From positions 1 through 25,752 of the forward strand of contig JAVBKB010000065.1 of NCBI GenBank assembly GCA_031554275.1: a stretch of DNA of 25,752 nt, written 5' to 3'. The DNA is from JAVBKB01 sp031554275. Its GTDB lineage: Bacteria > Bacillota > Bacilli > JARBTR01. Every line of letters starts with the position of its first letter. The stretch's first letter is position 1. A program made the position numbers and the translations under genes. Under the pieces are notes generated by a model. That model ran no database searches and was not told where the DNA came from. It worked only from the letters and a program-made list of their open reading frames with translations. Of this stretch, positions 15,391 to 23,546 are shown piece by piece.

Positions 15391-16098
15391 CTATTCCTCA
15401 GAATTATGGTAAACATCTTGGACATCATCATCATCTTCAAGTGTAGCGATCAGTCTATTGAACTGCGTTTGATTTTCAGCTGCCAGTTCGTTATACAAGG
15501 AAGGAATCATCGAAATCTCAGCAGAAATAAATTGATACCCATGCGCTGCAATTGCTTCTTTCACAGTCAGAAATTCATTCGGCTCAGTAAAAATCTCAAA
15601 AGCATATTCTTCTGCATTGATATCCTCAGCACCGGCTTCCAAAGCAATCATCATCATTTCTTCTTCATCTATTGCTAAATCTTCACGACTAATGGCTAAA
15701 TAGCCCTTGCGTGAAAACATATAGGACACACTTCCTGTTTCTCCTAAGCTCCCACCGTTCTTACCAAAAGCAGTTCTAACATTAGAAGCAGTCCGATTAC
15801 GATTATCTGTTAAACATTTCACAAGGATTGCAATACCACCAGGACCATATCCTTCATAATTGATCTCTTCGTAGTGATCTGCATCTTGGTTGCCTGATGC
15901 CTTTTTGATTGCACGTTCTATTGTATCCTTTGGAGTACTATTTGCACGTGCCTTCTCAATTGCCAAACGTAGTGCATTATTGCTATTTGGATCAGCACCA
16001 TTTTTTGCTGCTACGTATATTTCTTTAGATAATTTCATGAAGATCTTACTACGATTTGCATCTAGTGCACCCTTTTTAGGATTTTGTACTCTACCCAT
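15391..16098 (-). CDS. yebC: YebC/TACO1-family protein (YrbC/YeeN-like)
   Basis: Proteins of this family were long annotated as transcriptional regulators; recent work links several of them to relief of ribosome stalling at proline runs. The product is 235 residues. It shows DANRSKIFMKLSKEIYVAAKNG, split into its usual blocks, near the N-terminus, the NYEGYGPGG segment, and NRNRTASNVRTAF with the KNGG and GSVSYMF motifs. The start is the ATG at 16096-16098, 6 bases after GAGGTG; a second ATG lies one codon upstream and another at 16122. The N-terminus MGRVQNPKK differs from the common AGHSKW form and is closer to YeeN. Synteny with safA and the CoxA-like gene matches yrbC. Confidence 0.9.
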   Translation of the reverse strand: MGRVQNPKKGALDANRSKIFMKLSKEIYVAAKNGADPNSNNALRLAIEKARANSTPKDTIERAIKKASGNQDADHYEEINYEGYGPGGIAILVKCLTDNRNRTASNVRTAFGKNGGSLGETGSVSYMFSRKGYLAISREDLAIDEEEMMMIALEAGAEDINAEEYAFEIFTEPNEFLTVKEAIAAHGYQFISAEISMIPSLYNELAAENQTQFNRLIATLEDDDDVQDVYHNSEE

Positions 16099-16171
16099 CA
16101 TTTTCACCTCAAAAATATTCAAAAAATATTAACCATTACATGTTATACCCAATTAACGAAGTTGTCGAGAC

Positions 16172-16245
16172 AAAAAAATACTCTTTTGAATTGCACCAAA
16201 CGAACTTCAAATTGTGTCATTCGTATAGTCATTCAACGAGAGTAT
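16172..16245 (-). terminator. Terminator of degV
   Basis: Arms at 16231-16245 and 16178-16191 pair through ATACTC/GAGTAT and TTGAAT/ATTCAA with a small mismatch between. On the minus strand the structure begins three bases after the degV stop and ends in a run of seven T. The loop is about 40 bases. Confidence 0.65.
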
Positions 16246-16247
16246 GC

Positions 16248-17087
16248 TTATTCGCATAAGTAACATATGGCTAAGGTTCCTGGTCCGGCATGTGTTGCTA
16301 GCACTGACGTCGCTGGAATTTCGGGGATTATGTCAATTGGAATAGCTTTCTTGATTTCCTGTTTCAAAATGTTCGCATTCGCAATCTCACCAACATAAAT
16401 AACAGACAAATAAGTTAATGTCTTCCCATGAAGGTCATCCTGCAGCTGCTTCAGGTGATATTTAATAACCTGACTCATGCTTCGCACCTTATCTTCAGGT
16501 TTAATCTCTCCGTCTTTCACAACTACAATTGGTTTGATATTGAGTAATTGGCTGATCAATGCTTTTCCTTTTCCTAATCGCCCACCTTTGACTAGATTGT
16601 CAACAGTGTCCAACGCAACAATAAGTTTCGTTTTTTCACGAACAACTTCTAGCCTAGCGATAATTTCAGACATTGTGCACCCGTTTTCGATCATATTGTA
16701 GGCTTCAATAATTTGAATTTGCATACCATAGCTCACAAAGTTCGAATTGAAAACTGTTACATTAGCATTTACCATTTCTGCTGCCATAATTGCTGATTGA
16801 CATGTTCCGCTTAGTTTTTCAGATAAAAGAATACAAAGAATTTCACAATCATCATTAATATTTTCGAATGCTTCAGCAAAAGCACCAGCTGAAGGTTGGG
16901 AGCTTTTCGGTAGCACTGGCGAATTTTTCATTTTATCTAAAAATTCATTGTGAGTAAAATCAACACCGTCTATGTAAGTTTCATCACCTATTGTAATGTT
17001 GAGTGGAACTACTGTAATTCCCATCTGCTCTACTTGCTCTTTCGTCAAGTCAGCCGTTGAATCAGTCACAATTTTAATTTTCCCCAT
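16248..17087 (-). CDS. DegV-family fatty-acid-binding protein
   Basis: DegV proteins bind a fatty acid in a deep cleft; FakB members present it to the kinase FakA for phospholipid synthesis. The 279-residue protein opens with KIKIVTDSTADLTKEQ, the family hallmark. It also has TYIDGVDFT, a TSQPS-like motif (KSSQPSAGAF), SGTCQSA and a C-terminal HAGPGTLAICY segment. An ATG or similar codon at 17153 would add 22 poorly conserved residues. The ATG at 17085-17087 is preferred because GAGG lies 7 bases upstream. It lies between the CoxA-like and yebC genes and has its own promoter and terminator. Confidence 0.92.
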   Translation of the reverse strand: MGKIKIVTDSTADLTKEQVEQMGITVVPLNITIGDETYIDGVDFTHNEFLDKMKNSPVLPKSSQPSAGAFAEAFENINDDCEILCILLSEKLSGTCQSAIMAAEMVNANVTVFNSNFVSYGMQIQIIEAYNMIENGCTMSEIIARLEVVREKTKLIVALDTVDNLVKGGRLGKGKALISQLLNIKPIVVVKDGEIKPEDKVRSMSQVIKYHLKQLQDDLHGKTLTYLSVIYVGEIANANILKQEIKKAIPIDIIPEIPATSVLATHAGPGTLAICYLCE

Positions 17088-17112
17088 GTTTTTTCCTCTA
17101 TTCATAAATAGT

Positions 17113-17137
17113 AATGTCTTCTCTAAATTAAGACATT
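17113..17137. promoter_or_regulatory. Dyad overlapping the degV -10 box
   Basis: AATGTCTT (17113-17120) and AAGACATT (17130-17137) form a perfect 8-bp inverted repeat with a 9-base spacer that covers the -10 box. It could be a repressor site or a leader hairpin. It does not match the FapR operator I know. Confidence 0.4.
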
Positions 17138-17153
17138 GTTTTCTCGTTGTCAA
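17125..17153 (-). promoter_or_regulatory. Promoter of degV
   Basis: On the minus strand a perfect -35 TTGACA (17148-17153) is followed after 17 bases by TAATTT (17125-17130), a weak -10. It is about 40 bases upstream of the degV ATG. Confidence 0.5.
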
Positions 17154-17311
17154 TTATCTCATACAATTTTTTTCAGATAATAAAGAGTATTTTGTGAATC
17201 CATCTTGAGAAATGGAGTATTCAGTAGCTCTTCATATAATCCTAATTAGTACAACGGAACATATTAGAAAAGAACTATGCCTAGGCATTCATGGGTTTTT
17301 TCGTACAGAAC

Positions 17312-17359
17312 AAAAAAACAACACTATATGGGCACCAAAATTAGAGCCAATATAGTGTT
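17312..17359 (-). terminator. Terminator of the CoxA-like gene
   Basis: A perfect 10-bp stem (AACACTATAT and its complement, 17320-17329 and 17350-17359) starts about 35 bases after the stop codon. On the minus strand it is followed by G and seven T. It is nearly symmetrical and could also work on the plus strand. Confidence 0.85.
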
Positions 17360-17394
17360 ATTTTTGAAGTCAAATTTTCAAGAGGCACTGGTTA

Positions 17395-17979
17395 TTATGG
17401 TGCAAGTGGCAAATTATTTGTTGAACTTGGTATGACACGATTTGTTGGTGCTGTTGGTCCAGGTGTATTAGGTGTATTCGTTGGATTTGTGACACGATCA
17501 TTGTCATTTTTATTATTCGTGACACCCTTTGTGCTCTTTTTCATTTGCTTAAATGAGCCATAATCAGACATGATATTAAAGTTCTTACCCGATGTTGATT
17601 CCTTTAGGGCACTTCTAACATTACGGATGACTTTCTGATCATTTACGTTGTCATCGACTCTTAGTGTTACAAAAACAGTGTTTCCAGTAACATAGGCTTG
17701 AGCACCCTCTACATTCTTTTGTCTTGCAGCAATGTTCGCACATTTTTGTGCAAGGTCATGGTCGTTATTATCCATTGTTGTTGCGTTGTTCCAATTTGCG
17801 CCATTATTAATCATACCATTGTCATTCATGCCATTATTATTTCGATTTTTTGTATCATTAGGTGTGAACCCAACGTTTTGATATTTATCATCTACTAATG
17901 CATCGTTCTTATCATTGTCACAACCCGTTAAACCAATAAGTGTTAGGCAAACAAAAGAAAAAAATAATACCTTCTTCAA
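17395..17979 (-). CDS. YhcN/YlaJ-family sporulation lipoprotein, CoxA-like
   Basis: Members of this family are lipoproteins of the spore inner membrane or cortex; CoxA is a cortex protein encoded beside safA in B. subtilis. The 194-residue product has a signal peptide with lipobox LTGC and Cys20, then an Asn-rich low-complexity stretch. The YhcN-like domain (LAQKCANIAARQKNVEGAQ onward) has the typical valine-rich strand pattern. The tail is rich in Asn, Thr and Pro. An upstream ATG at 18012 is in frame, but the TTG at 17977-17979 lies 8 bases after GAGGGGG and gives a standard MKK signal start. Identity with CoxA rests on family plus synteny with safA and yebC. Confidence 0.85.
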   Translation of the reverse strand: MKKVLFFSFVCLTLIGLTGCDNDKNDALVDDKYQNVGFTPNDTKNRNNNGMNDNGMINNGANWNNATTMDNNDHDLAQKCANIAARQKNVEGAQAYVTGNTVFVTLRVDDNVNDQKVIRNVRSALKESTSGKNFNIMSDYGSFKQMKKSTKGVTNNKNDNDRVTNPTNTPNTPGPTAPTNRVIPSSTNNLPLAP

Positions 17980-18061
17980 AAAGAAAACCCCCTCAAAATT
18001 TTTAAAGAGCATGCTAGCTCCTTATTAAGATGAGCAGGTTTCCAAATTTCAATCACAGTAT

Positions 18062-18811
18062 TTATTGGAAAATTTCTTTTGCAGGGGCAATTGCTAAATT
18101 ACGTTTATGCTCTGTCCGAGCATGTAATTGCTTGATGATTTGTAGGTCATTCGCTGGAATGGTCTCGCCTTTCAGAAATTGATCGATTCGTTTATAGGAT
18201 ACACCCATTTCGTTTTCATCAGTTTGACCTTCCCAAAGACCTGCACTAGGTGCTTTCTCAATGATTTCCTGATGAATTCCTAAAGTTATTGCCATTTGTT
18301 TCACTTCAGATTTTGTTAAATGAATCAGTGGAACTAAATCAACCCCACCATCACCATATTTTGTGAAATAGCCTGTATGCCACTCGGCAGCGTTATCCGT
18401 ACCTACAACTAGATAATTATAGTTGCTTGCAATTGCATACAAAGTAGACATTCTTAATCGTGCGCGAAGATTGGCATCATTAAGTTGTGCATTTCTTTCA
18501 TGCCATCCATTTATCGACTGTATTTGATTTTGAATTTCGGTAAACAATGTTTGATGCGTAGCGGTAAGATTTACTTCCAATTGAGTAATTCCGCAGCCTT
18601 CAATGACGCGAATGGCATCTGCTCGATCATTGTCAATGCTTTTGCAGGGCATCATTACACCTAAACTGCCTTCAGGAAAAGCTTTCTTTATTAAGTAAGC
18701 CACAACCGCCGAATCAATACCACCACTGATCCCAACAACAAGCCCATTAGCATTAGCATCCTTTACTTTTTCCTGTAACCAAGAGACCAAATACTGAATT
18801 TTTGCTTCCAT
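18062..18811 (-). CDS. nadE: NH3-dependent NAD+ synthetase
   Basis: NadE adenylates nicotinate adenine dinucleotide and amidates it with ammonia to NAD, the last step of the pathway. The 249-residue product has the ATP pyrophosphatase loop SGGIDS at 29-34 and the VGTDNAAEWHTGYFTKYGDG block, split here as in the family. There is no glutaminase domain, so free ammonia is the expected donor. The ATG at 18809-18811 is chosen although the GGGG site is about 11 bases away; a TTG at 18832 without a ribosome site would add seven residues. The gene starts 32 bases after the CotS-like gene and is likely co-transcribed with safA, an unusual setting for nadE. Confidence 0.93.
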   Translation of the reverse strand: MEAKIQYLVSWLQEKVKDANANGLVVGISGGIDSAVVAYLIKKAFPEGSLGVMMPCKSIDNDRADAIRVIEGCGITQLEVNLTATHQTLFTEIQNQIQSINGWHERNAQLNDANLRARLRMSTLYAIASNYNYLVVGTDNAAEWHTGYFTKYGDGGVDLVPLIHLTKSEVKQMAITLGIHQEIIEKAPSAGLWEGQTDENEMGVSYKRIDQFLKGETIPANDLQIIKQLHARTEHKRNLAIAPAKEIFQ

Positions 18812-18843
18812 ATCATTTTTTACCCCAATCAAGATTTGTTCAT

Positions 18844-19797
18844 TTATTTTAACATAGATTGTATTTTATGAAAAAAATCAATTCGCAAATGATGTTGATG
18901 AGATATGGATTGTAAAAATAATTCCCTATGCCCAACGCTCACACGTAATCGATGCATTCGATTGAATTCTCTAAAGATGTCTGAAGGAAATGATAACGCG
19001 TAAAGAAAATAAGGATGCTGGAAAAAATGATTGATTATAGGAAAATCTTTTAGTTTCATCAAAGAAAACTGACAAACAGGAAGGATACGATTGGCATATT
19101 GGAGAATATCAAACATTGCGTGACCTCTTGCAATCAGATCAAAGTCGATTAAATGCAGTTCGCCAGCCTGATTCCGCAAGAAATTGTGATGGGCAACATC
19201 CCCATGAATAATCACTGAGTGCCCTTTGTCCACTCCATCAAATTCTTTCATCCCCTGAAGTGCTTTTTCCCCAAATTGCACGTAAGGGTAGAAAAATTTT
19301 TTCTCATAGTCACTTGATTGAATGTGAAGATGATAAAGGAATTCTTGAAGCCGCAATTGCCAGCGCTCGATTAAATGACAATATTCTAACTGCTCAAATG
19401 ATTTTTCAAACTTTGCTGTTGCTTGATGAAATTGGTCAAGTAGAGCTAATCCCAAATGACAAGCTGCAATCGAGTTGAATGAAAATTGATTGAGTGACGG
19501 CTCAATGTAAGAAAGAAAAGCAAATACTTGCCCTTTTTCATTCATTGGTGTGAGATCCTCAATAAATTGATACGTTTGGGTAAATTGATGATTATGCAGC
19601 TCTGTTAACAGACGATTTTGCATGTCGAAAGCATGCTTATTACGAATTTTTTTTGAAATAATTTTCTTATTATTCGTTTGTAGTAAAAAAACATTTGGCT
19701 TAATCATTTGAATGTCTTGCAAGTGATAATTGCTCTTCGCTAAATGTTTAAAGAGACAGCTTGTCAAATTGCTGTCTCTAGATTGATTCTCAGTCAT
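18844..19797 (-). CDS. CotS/YsxE/YutH-family spore-coat kinase-like protein
   Basis: These proteins have an aminoglycoside-phosphotransferase fold and are found in the spore coat; their substrates are unknown. The 317-residue product has the catalytic loop HGDVAHHN at 198-205 (Asp200, Asn205) and a metal-binding IDFD near 217-220, so it could be catalytically active. A longer frame reaches 19953, but that part lies inside the safA gene. The ATG at 19795-19797 is one base after the safA stop and begins MTENQSRDSN, so the two are translationally coupled. In B. subtilis, ysxE similarly accompanies the LysM coat gene spoVID. Which member of the family it matches best cannot be decided here. Confidence 0.85.
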   Translation of the reverse strand: MTENQSRDSNLTSCLFKHLAKSNYHLQDIQMIKPNVFLLQTNNKKIISKKIRNKHAFDMQNRLLTELHNHQFTQTYQFIEDLTPMNEKGQVFAFLSYIEPSLNQFSFNSIAACHLGLALLDQFHQATAKFEKSFEQLEYCHLIERWQLRLQEFLYHLHIQSSDYEKKFFYPYVQFGEKALQGMKEFDGVDKGHSVIIHGDVAHHNFLRNQAGELHLIDFDLIARGHAMFDILQYANRILPVCQFSLMKLKDFPIINHFFQHPYFLYALSFPSDIFREFNRMHRLRVSVGHRELFLQSISHQHHLRIDFFHKIQSMLK

Positions 19798-19798
19798 T

Positions 19799-21193
19799 TT
19801 ATTCCCAATCAGTTCTTGGCATTCCAAACGGCAGTTGGGACATTGGGTTGACACCCATTGTCGGAAACTGTGATGGATATGGGAATCCCGGCCCTTTATC
19901 ACCACATCCACAACCTGGGGCTCCAGAAACAGGTATCGCTTCAGGTTGTGCAAACGGATGTTTTGTTTGCCAATTTGGATTCATTTGTTGAAAGGGCATA
20001 CCTTGTTGTGGTTGCATTCCTATTGGCATTCCGCCCATTGGTGGCAAACCTTGTTGTGGTTGCATTCCTATTGGCATTCCGCCCATTGGTGGCATACCTT
20101 GTTGTGGTTGCATTCCCATTGGCATTCCGCCCATTGGTGGCATACCTTGTTGTGGTTGCATTCCCATTGGCATTCCGCCCATCGGTTGCTGCATACCAAA
20201 GTTTGCTGGCATTCCCATTGGCATTCCGTCTATCGGTTGCTGCATACCAGATAGTTGTGAGCCGAATGAATTTGCCATCTCGCCGCCATAATGTGGTAAA
20301 TTGCCATGTGGCTTGCCTACCGGAGAGAAGCCTCCAGGAGGAAAACTAATACCCATTTGATGCCAACCTGGATGCGAAGATGATTCCCATCCCACCGCAG
20401 AGCTTTCAATATGATACTCCATTGGTATTTGTACAGGATACTCCATTGGCAATGAACCATAATTCATTGGCATGTGAAAATCGATTGGCGGTCCTGAACA
20501 TGGGTCAATTGGCGGGCATCCACATGGATCAAACGGTGGGCATGCACATGGGTCAATTGGTGGGCATGGATCAAAGCATTGCATCGTGACTGGTGGGCAA
20601 TAAAGTGGCGGATGTTGAATCGGTTGCACTGGCTTGGGTGGGACTGGTTTTGGTTTTTCAATAACTGGAGGAGGAGCTGGTGCTGGAATCGGAACATTTA
20701 CATCCATTTTTTGCATATTCGTTAAATAATAATTGTTTATATCAATCTCCGGATGAAGATGAATCGGTGCTTGCAGTATAGGCATTTCTTTTTTCGGCTT
20801 TTCCTTAATAGGAGGTGCAATATAAATTGGTTTTTCCTTGACTGGTGGTAGGTAAATAGGCTGCTCCTTAATTGGTGCCAAATGAATCGGTTGTTCTTTA
20901 ACTGGTGCATGTTTAATGGGCTGTTCCTTCACATGTGCTTCTTTTTGAATTGGTAATATTTTTTTGGGAGATTCCTTAACACCTTTATTTAAAAATCCTT
21001 TGGATTGAATGTTAATCTTTGTTGAATCTGGATTTGCACTATGGGTTGATGGTATATTTATTTTTTGGCCAGGCAACATTAGATCTGGGTTGCTCAGATG
21101 ATGATTGTGTTTTTTTAGCAAGTCAAAATTGATTCCATATTTTTTGGCAATTTTCCACAACGTGTCGCCTTTTTTGACGATGTGAATTTTCAA
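19799..21193 (-). CDS. safA: SafA-type spore morphogenetic protein with LysM domain
   Basis: SafA sits at the cortex-coat interface and recruits inner coat proteins. The 464-residue product starts with a LysM domain (2-48), closely like B. subtilis SafA. Then follow about five degenerate ten-residue repeats of the type PVKEQPI (about 87-138) and a Pro-rich part. A Cys-Pro repeat (CPPxDPC type, about 206-234) and a Met-Gly-Gln-Pro tandem repeat (about 334-397) come next, and the C-terminal part contains GCGCGDKGPG. The TTG start is 9 bases after AAGGAGGG. Met160 and Met163 stand where B. subtilis SafA is reported to start its C30 form. It heads a cluster with the kinase-like gene and nadE. Confidence 0.92.
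   Translation of the reverse strand: MKIHIVKKGDTLWKIAKKYGINFDLLKKHNHHLSNPDLMLPGQKINIPSTHSANPDSTKINIQSKGFLNKGVKESPKKILPIQKEAHVKEQPIKHAPVKEQPIHLAPIKEQPIYLPPVKEKPIYIAPPIKEKPKKEMPILQAPIHLHPEIDINNYYLTNMQKMDVNVPIPAPAPPPVIEKPKPVPPKPVQPIQHPPLYCPPVTMQCFDPCPPIDPCACPPFDPCGCPPIDPCSGPPIDFHMPMNYGSLPMEYPVQIPMEYHIESSAVGWESSSHPGWHQMGISFPPGGFSPVGKPHGNLPHYGGEMANSFGSQLSGMQQPIDGMPMGMPANFGMQQPMGGMPMGMQPQQGMPPMGGMPMGMQPQQGMPPMGGMPIGMQPQQGLPPMGGMPIGMQPQQGMPFQQMNPNWQTKHPFAQPEAIPVSGAPGCGCGDKGPGFPYPSQFPTMGVNPMSQLPFGMPRTDWE
20001..20192. repeat. 48-bp in-frame tandem repeat within safA
   Basis: Four consecutive 48-bp units begin at 20001, 20049, 20097 and 20145 and differ at only a few bases. Each codes for 16 residues rich in Met, Gly, Gln and Pro (type MQPQQGMPPMGGMPMG). 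Partial, more divergent units continue to about 20250. Unit number probably varies between strains by slippage. Confidence 0.9.
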
Positions 21194-21213
21194 GAAAAAA
21201 CGCCCTCCTTAGA

Positions 21214-21240
21214 TATATACTTACGTCTTAATATCATATG
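21214..21240 (-). promoter_or_regulatory. Candidate sporulation (sigma-E-like) promoter of safA
   Basis: On the minus strand a -35-like CATATG (21235-21240), preceded by TT, is followed after 15 bases by TATATA (21214-21219). This resembles the sigma-E pattern with an ATA core in the -35 and CATACA in the -10, matching four of six at the -10. safA is sigma-E controlled in B. subtilis. The match is loose. Confidence 0.35.
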
Positions 21241-21294
21241 AAGGCGTGGGCAAAATGCGATTAAATCCGCAAATAAAAAGCTATAAATAACTAC

Positions 21295-21323
21295 TTAACT
21301 ATGTTAATATCTTATGTGATAAT
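21295..21323 (+). promoter_or_regulatory. Promoter of the ABC exporter operon
   Basis: TTAACT (21295-21300) and GATAAT (21318-21323) are spaced by 17 bases, with a TG one base before the -10. It lies about 50 bases upstream of the first exporter gene. Confidence 0.6.
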
Positions 21324-21374
21324 TTTTTTCAAAGTAATCGAAATCATGACATTAATTAAGAAAAGGAGAACTAA

Positions 21375-23546
21375 ATGCTAAAGCTTTCAAAACATTTGAA
21401 ACCATTTTTGAGTTTAATTCTGATCATTTTTGTTCTTTTGTTCATTCAAGGGATGACCGAATTGAAACTTCCTGATTACACTTCACAGGTCGTAAATAAT
21501 GGTATTCAGCAATATGGAATTAAAGATCCTACACCCAAAGCTATTCGTGAGAGTAAATTAAACGAGTTACTTCCGATTATGAATGAGGAAGAAAGAACTG
21601 AGGTTCTAGAAAATTTCACCCTACTTTCTCAAAGTGATGTAGACAAAATCAAAGAATATCCGACACTTTCTGATGAAGCAATTTATGAATTGAAGGATGT
21701 TAAAGATGCAGAACTTGAAAAGCTAAACAAAATTTTTGGAGAAAGTCTATTTCTAGTTGCATCAGCCATGCAATCAGAAGAATCCAAACAGGAGATTGAT
21801 ACACAACCACCTGATCCCAATCTGATTGCCCAAAAAATTAATAAAGCAAAAGAAAATATTGATGAAGTCCCTACAACAATGATCAATCAGGTAGCAATCC
21901 AATTCGTCAAGGCAGAATATGAAGAAATCGGGATTGATGTTGGAAAGATTCAAAACCATTATCTCCTTAAAGTTGGCGGGTTGATGCTGCTAGTGACTCT
22001 AATAGGTGGACTTGCCGCAATGGCTGTCAGTTATCTATCTGCCAAAGTTGGTGCTGGATTTGCTCGTAATTTAAGAAGCAAAATTTTTCAAAAGGTCGAA
22101 GGTTTTTCAAATATAGAATTTGATAAATTTTCAACAGCTTCTCTTATCACAAGAACAACAAATGATGTGCAACAAATCCAGAATGTGATTATCATGTTAC
22201 TGAGAATTGTATTCTACGCTCCAATCATTGCTATTGGTGGTATCTACAAAGTCTTGCAGAGTGATTCAAGTATGAGCTGGATAACAGCATTAGCAATTGG
22301 CGCCTTGCTAGCATTAATCTCGATAATGTTTGTTATCGCTGTGCCAAAGTTCAAATTAGTTCAAAAACTTGTTGATAAGCTAAACTTAGTGTCGCGGGAA
22401 GGTCTAACTGGCCTTATGGTTGTTAGAGCATTCAATACACAAAAACATGAACTCACTCGATTCAATGATGTAAATCAAAACTTAACAAAAACAAACCTAT
22501 TTATTAATCGGGTAACACAAGTCATGTGGCCAGTCATGATGCTTATTATGAATGGTGCCTCCCTTCTAATCATTTGGGTCGGAGCCCACGAAGTCAGTGA
22601 TGGCAACATGCTTGTCGGAAATATGATGGCTTTTATGCAATACACCATTCAAATCATTTTTGCATTCCTAATGGTTTCTATTGTATTTATCATGGTGCCT
22701 CGTGCTTCCGTTTCAAGCAACCGAATTAGTGAAGTACTGAATACGATTCCAGAGATCAATGACCCAGAGACTCCAGTGGCTTTCCCAGCAAGTATCAAAG
22801 GTGATCTTCGTTTTCAAAATGTTTCATTTAAGTACCCTGGTGCTGAAGACTATGTTTTAAAAGATATCAATTTTGTCGCTCAGAAGGGTGAAACAACTGC
22901 GATTATTGGTAGTACTGGTGCTGGAAAAACGACTCTTATCAATTTGATTCCTCGTTTCTATGATGTAACAAATGGAGAGATTCTTGTTGACGGAATCGAT
23001 ATCCGCAATGTCAGACAACATGACTTGCGTGAGAAAGTTTCGTATGTTCCACAAAAGGCTGTCTTATTCTCAGGCACCATTGAAAGCAACCTAACTTTTG
23101 CAAAAGAAAGTGCAACAAGCGAAGAAATCCAAAAAGCCATTTCAATTGCGCAAGCTGAAGGCTTTGTGAGTGCCAAAGAGGAAGGCGTTGGGTCAGAAAT
23201 CTCTCAAGGTGGAACCAATGTTTCTGGTGGACAAAAGCAACGTCTATCTATCGCCAGAGCCCTTATGAAAAATGCTGAAATTATCATTTTCGATGATAGC
23301 TTCTCTGCACTTGATTTCAAAACAGATTCTGCCCTTCGCAAAGCTCTACAAGAGAATGTAAAGGATGCTGCTGTAATTATTGTTGCCCAACGTGTAAGCA
23401 CAATCATGTATGCTGACCGAATCATTGTATTAGATCAAGGCAAAATAGTAGGTATGGGAACGCATAAAGAATTGCTGAAAACTTGTTCAATTTACGCCGA
23501 TATTGCCGATTCTCAATTAACCAAGGAGGAATTAGGACATGAGTGA
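21375..23546 (+). CDS. Heterodimeric ABC exporter, subunit 1 (degenerate ATP site, extracellular insert)
   Basis: This is a multidrug/lipid-type exporter half-transporter of 723 residues with fused membrane and ATPase domains. After the first helix (about 11-28) there is a charged insert of about 165 residues before the second helix (about 196-222), presumably outside the cell. The ATPase domain has Walker A GSTGAGKT (512-519) and a consensus-like signature VSGGQ (616-620). The position of the catalytic Glu is Asp641 (FDDSFSALD) and the switch His is Gln672 (VAQRVST), so this subunit's Walker site should be weak or non-hydrolytic. An AAGGAG site precedes the ATG. The substrate is unknown. Confidence 0.92.
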   Translation: MLKLSKHLKPFLSLILIIFVLLFIQGMTELKLPDYTSQVVNNGIQQYGIKDPTPKAIRESKLNELLPIMNEEERTEVLENFTLLSQSDVDKIKEYPTLSDEAIYELKDVKDAELEKLNKIFGESLFLVASAMQSEESKQEIDTQPPDPNLIAQKINKAKENIDEVPTTMINQVAIQFVKAEYEEIGIDVGKIQNHYLLKVGGLMLLVTLIGGLAAMAVSYLSAKVGAGFARNLRSKIFQKVEGFSNIEFDKFSTASLITRTTNDVQQIQNVIIMLLRIVFYAPIIAIGGIYKVLQSDSSMSWITALAIGALLALISIMFVIAVPKFKLVQKLVDKLNLVSREGLTGLMVVRAFNTQKHELTRFNDVNQNLTKTNLFINRVTQVMWPVMMLIMNGASLLIIWVGAHEVSDGNMLVGNMMAFMQYTIQIIFAFLMVSIVFIMVPRASVSSNRISEVLNTIPEINDPETPVAFPASIKGDLRFQNVSFKYPGAEDYVLKDINFVAQKGETTAIIGSTGAGKTTLINLIPRFYDVTNGEILVDGIDIRNVRQHDLREKVSYVPQKAVLFSGTIESNLTFAKESATSEEIQKAISIAQAEGFVSAKEEGVGSEISQGGTNVSGGQKQRLSIARALMKNAEIIIFDDSFSALDFKTDSALRKALQENVKDAAVIIVAQRVSTIMYADRIIVLDQGKIVGMGTHKELLKTCSIYADIADSQLTKEELGHE

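Larger units (their letters stand above)
17088..17394. other. Interval between the CoxA-like gene and degV
   Basis: These 307 bases hold the degV promoter with an overlapping dyad, a 12-base palindrome (ATGCCTAGGCAT, 17277-17288) and the terminator of the CoxA-like gene. I see no gene in it. Confidence 0.6.

Noticed and set aside
19798..19953. Longer N-terminus of the CotS-like protein
   Set aside because: The added 52 codons lie inside the safA C-terminus in another frame and lack kinase-family features; the ATG at 19797 couples to the safA stop.
20001..20250. Repeats resembling a CRISPR array
   Set aside because: The units are directly adjacent without unique spacers, keep a reading frame in safA, and no cas genes are near.
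19858..20349. Two plus-strand open frames with repeated Val-Ala-Phe-Leu or Trp-His motifs
   Set aside because: They are readings of the safA tandem repeats on the wrong strand; the periodic composition follows from the 48-bp repeat.
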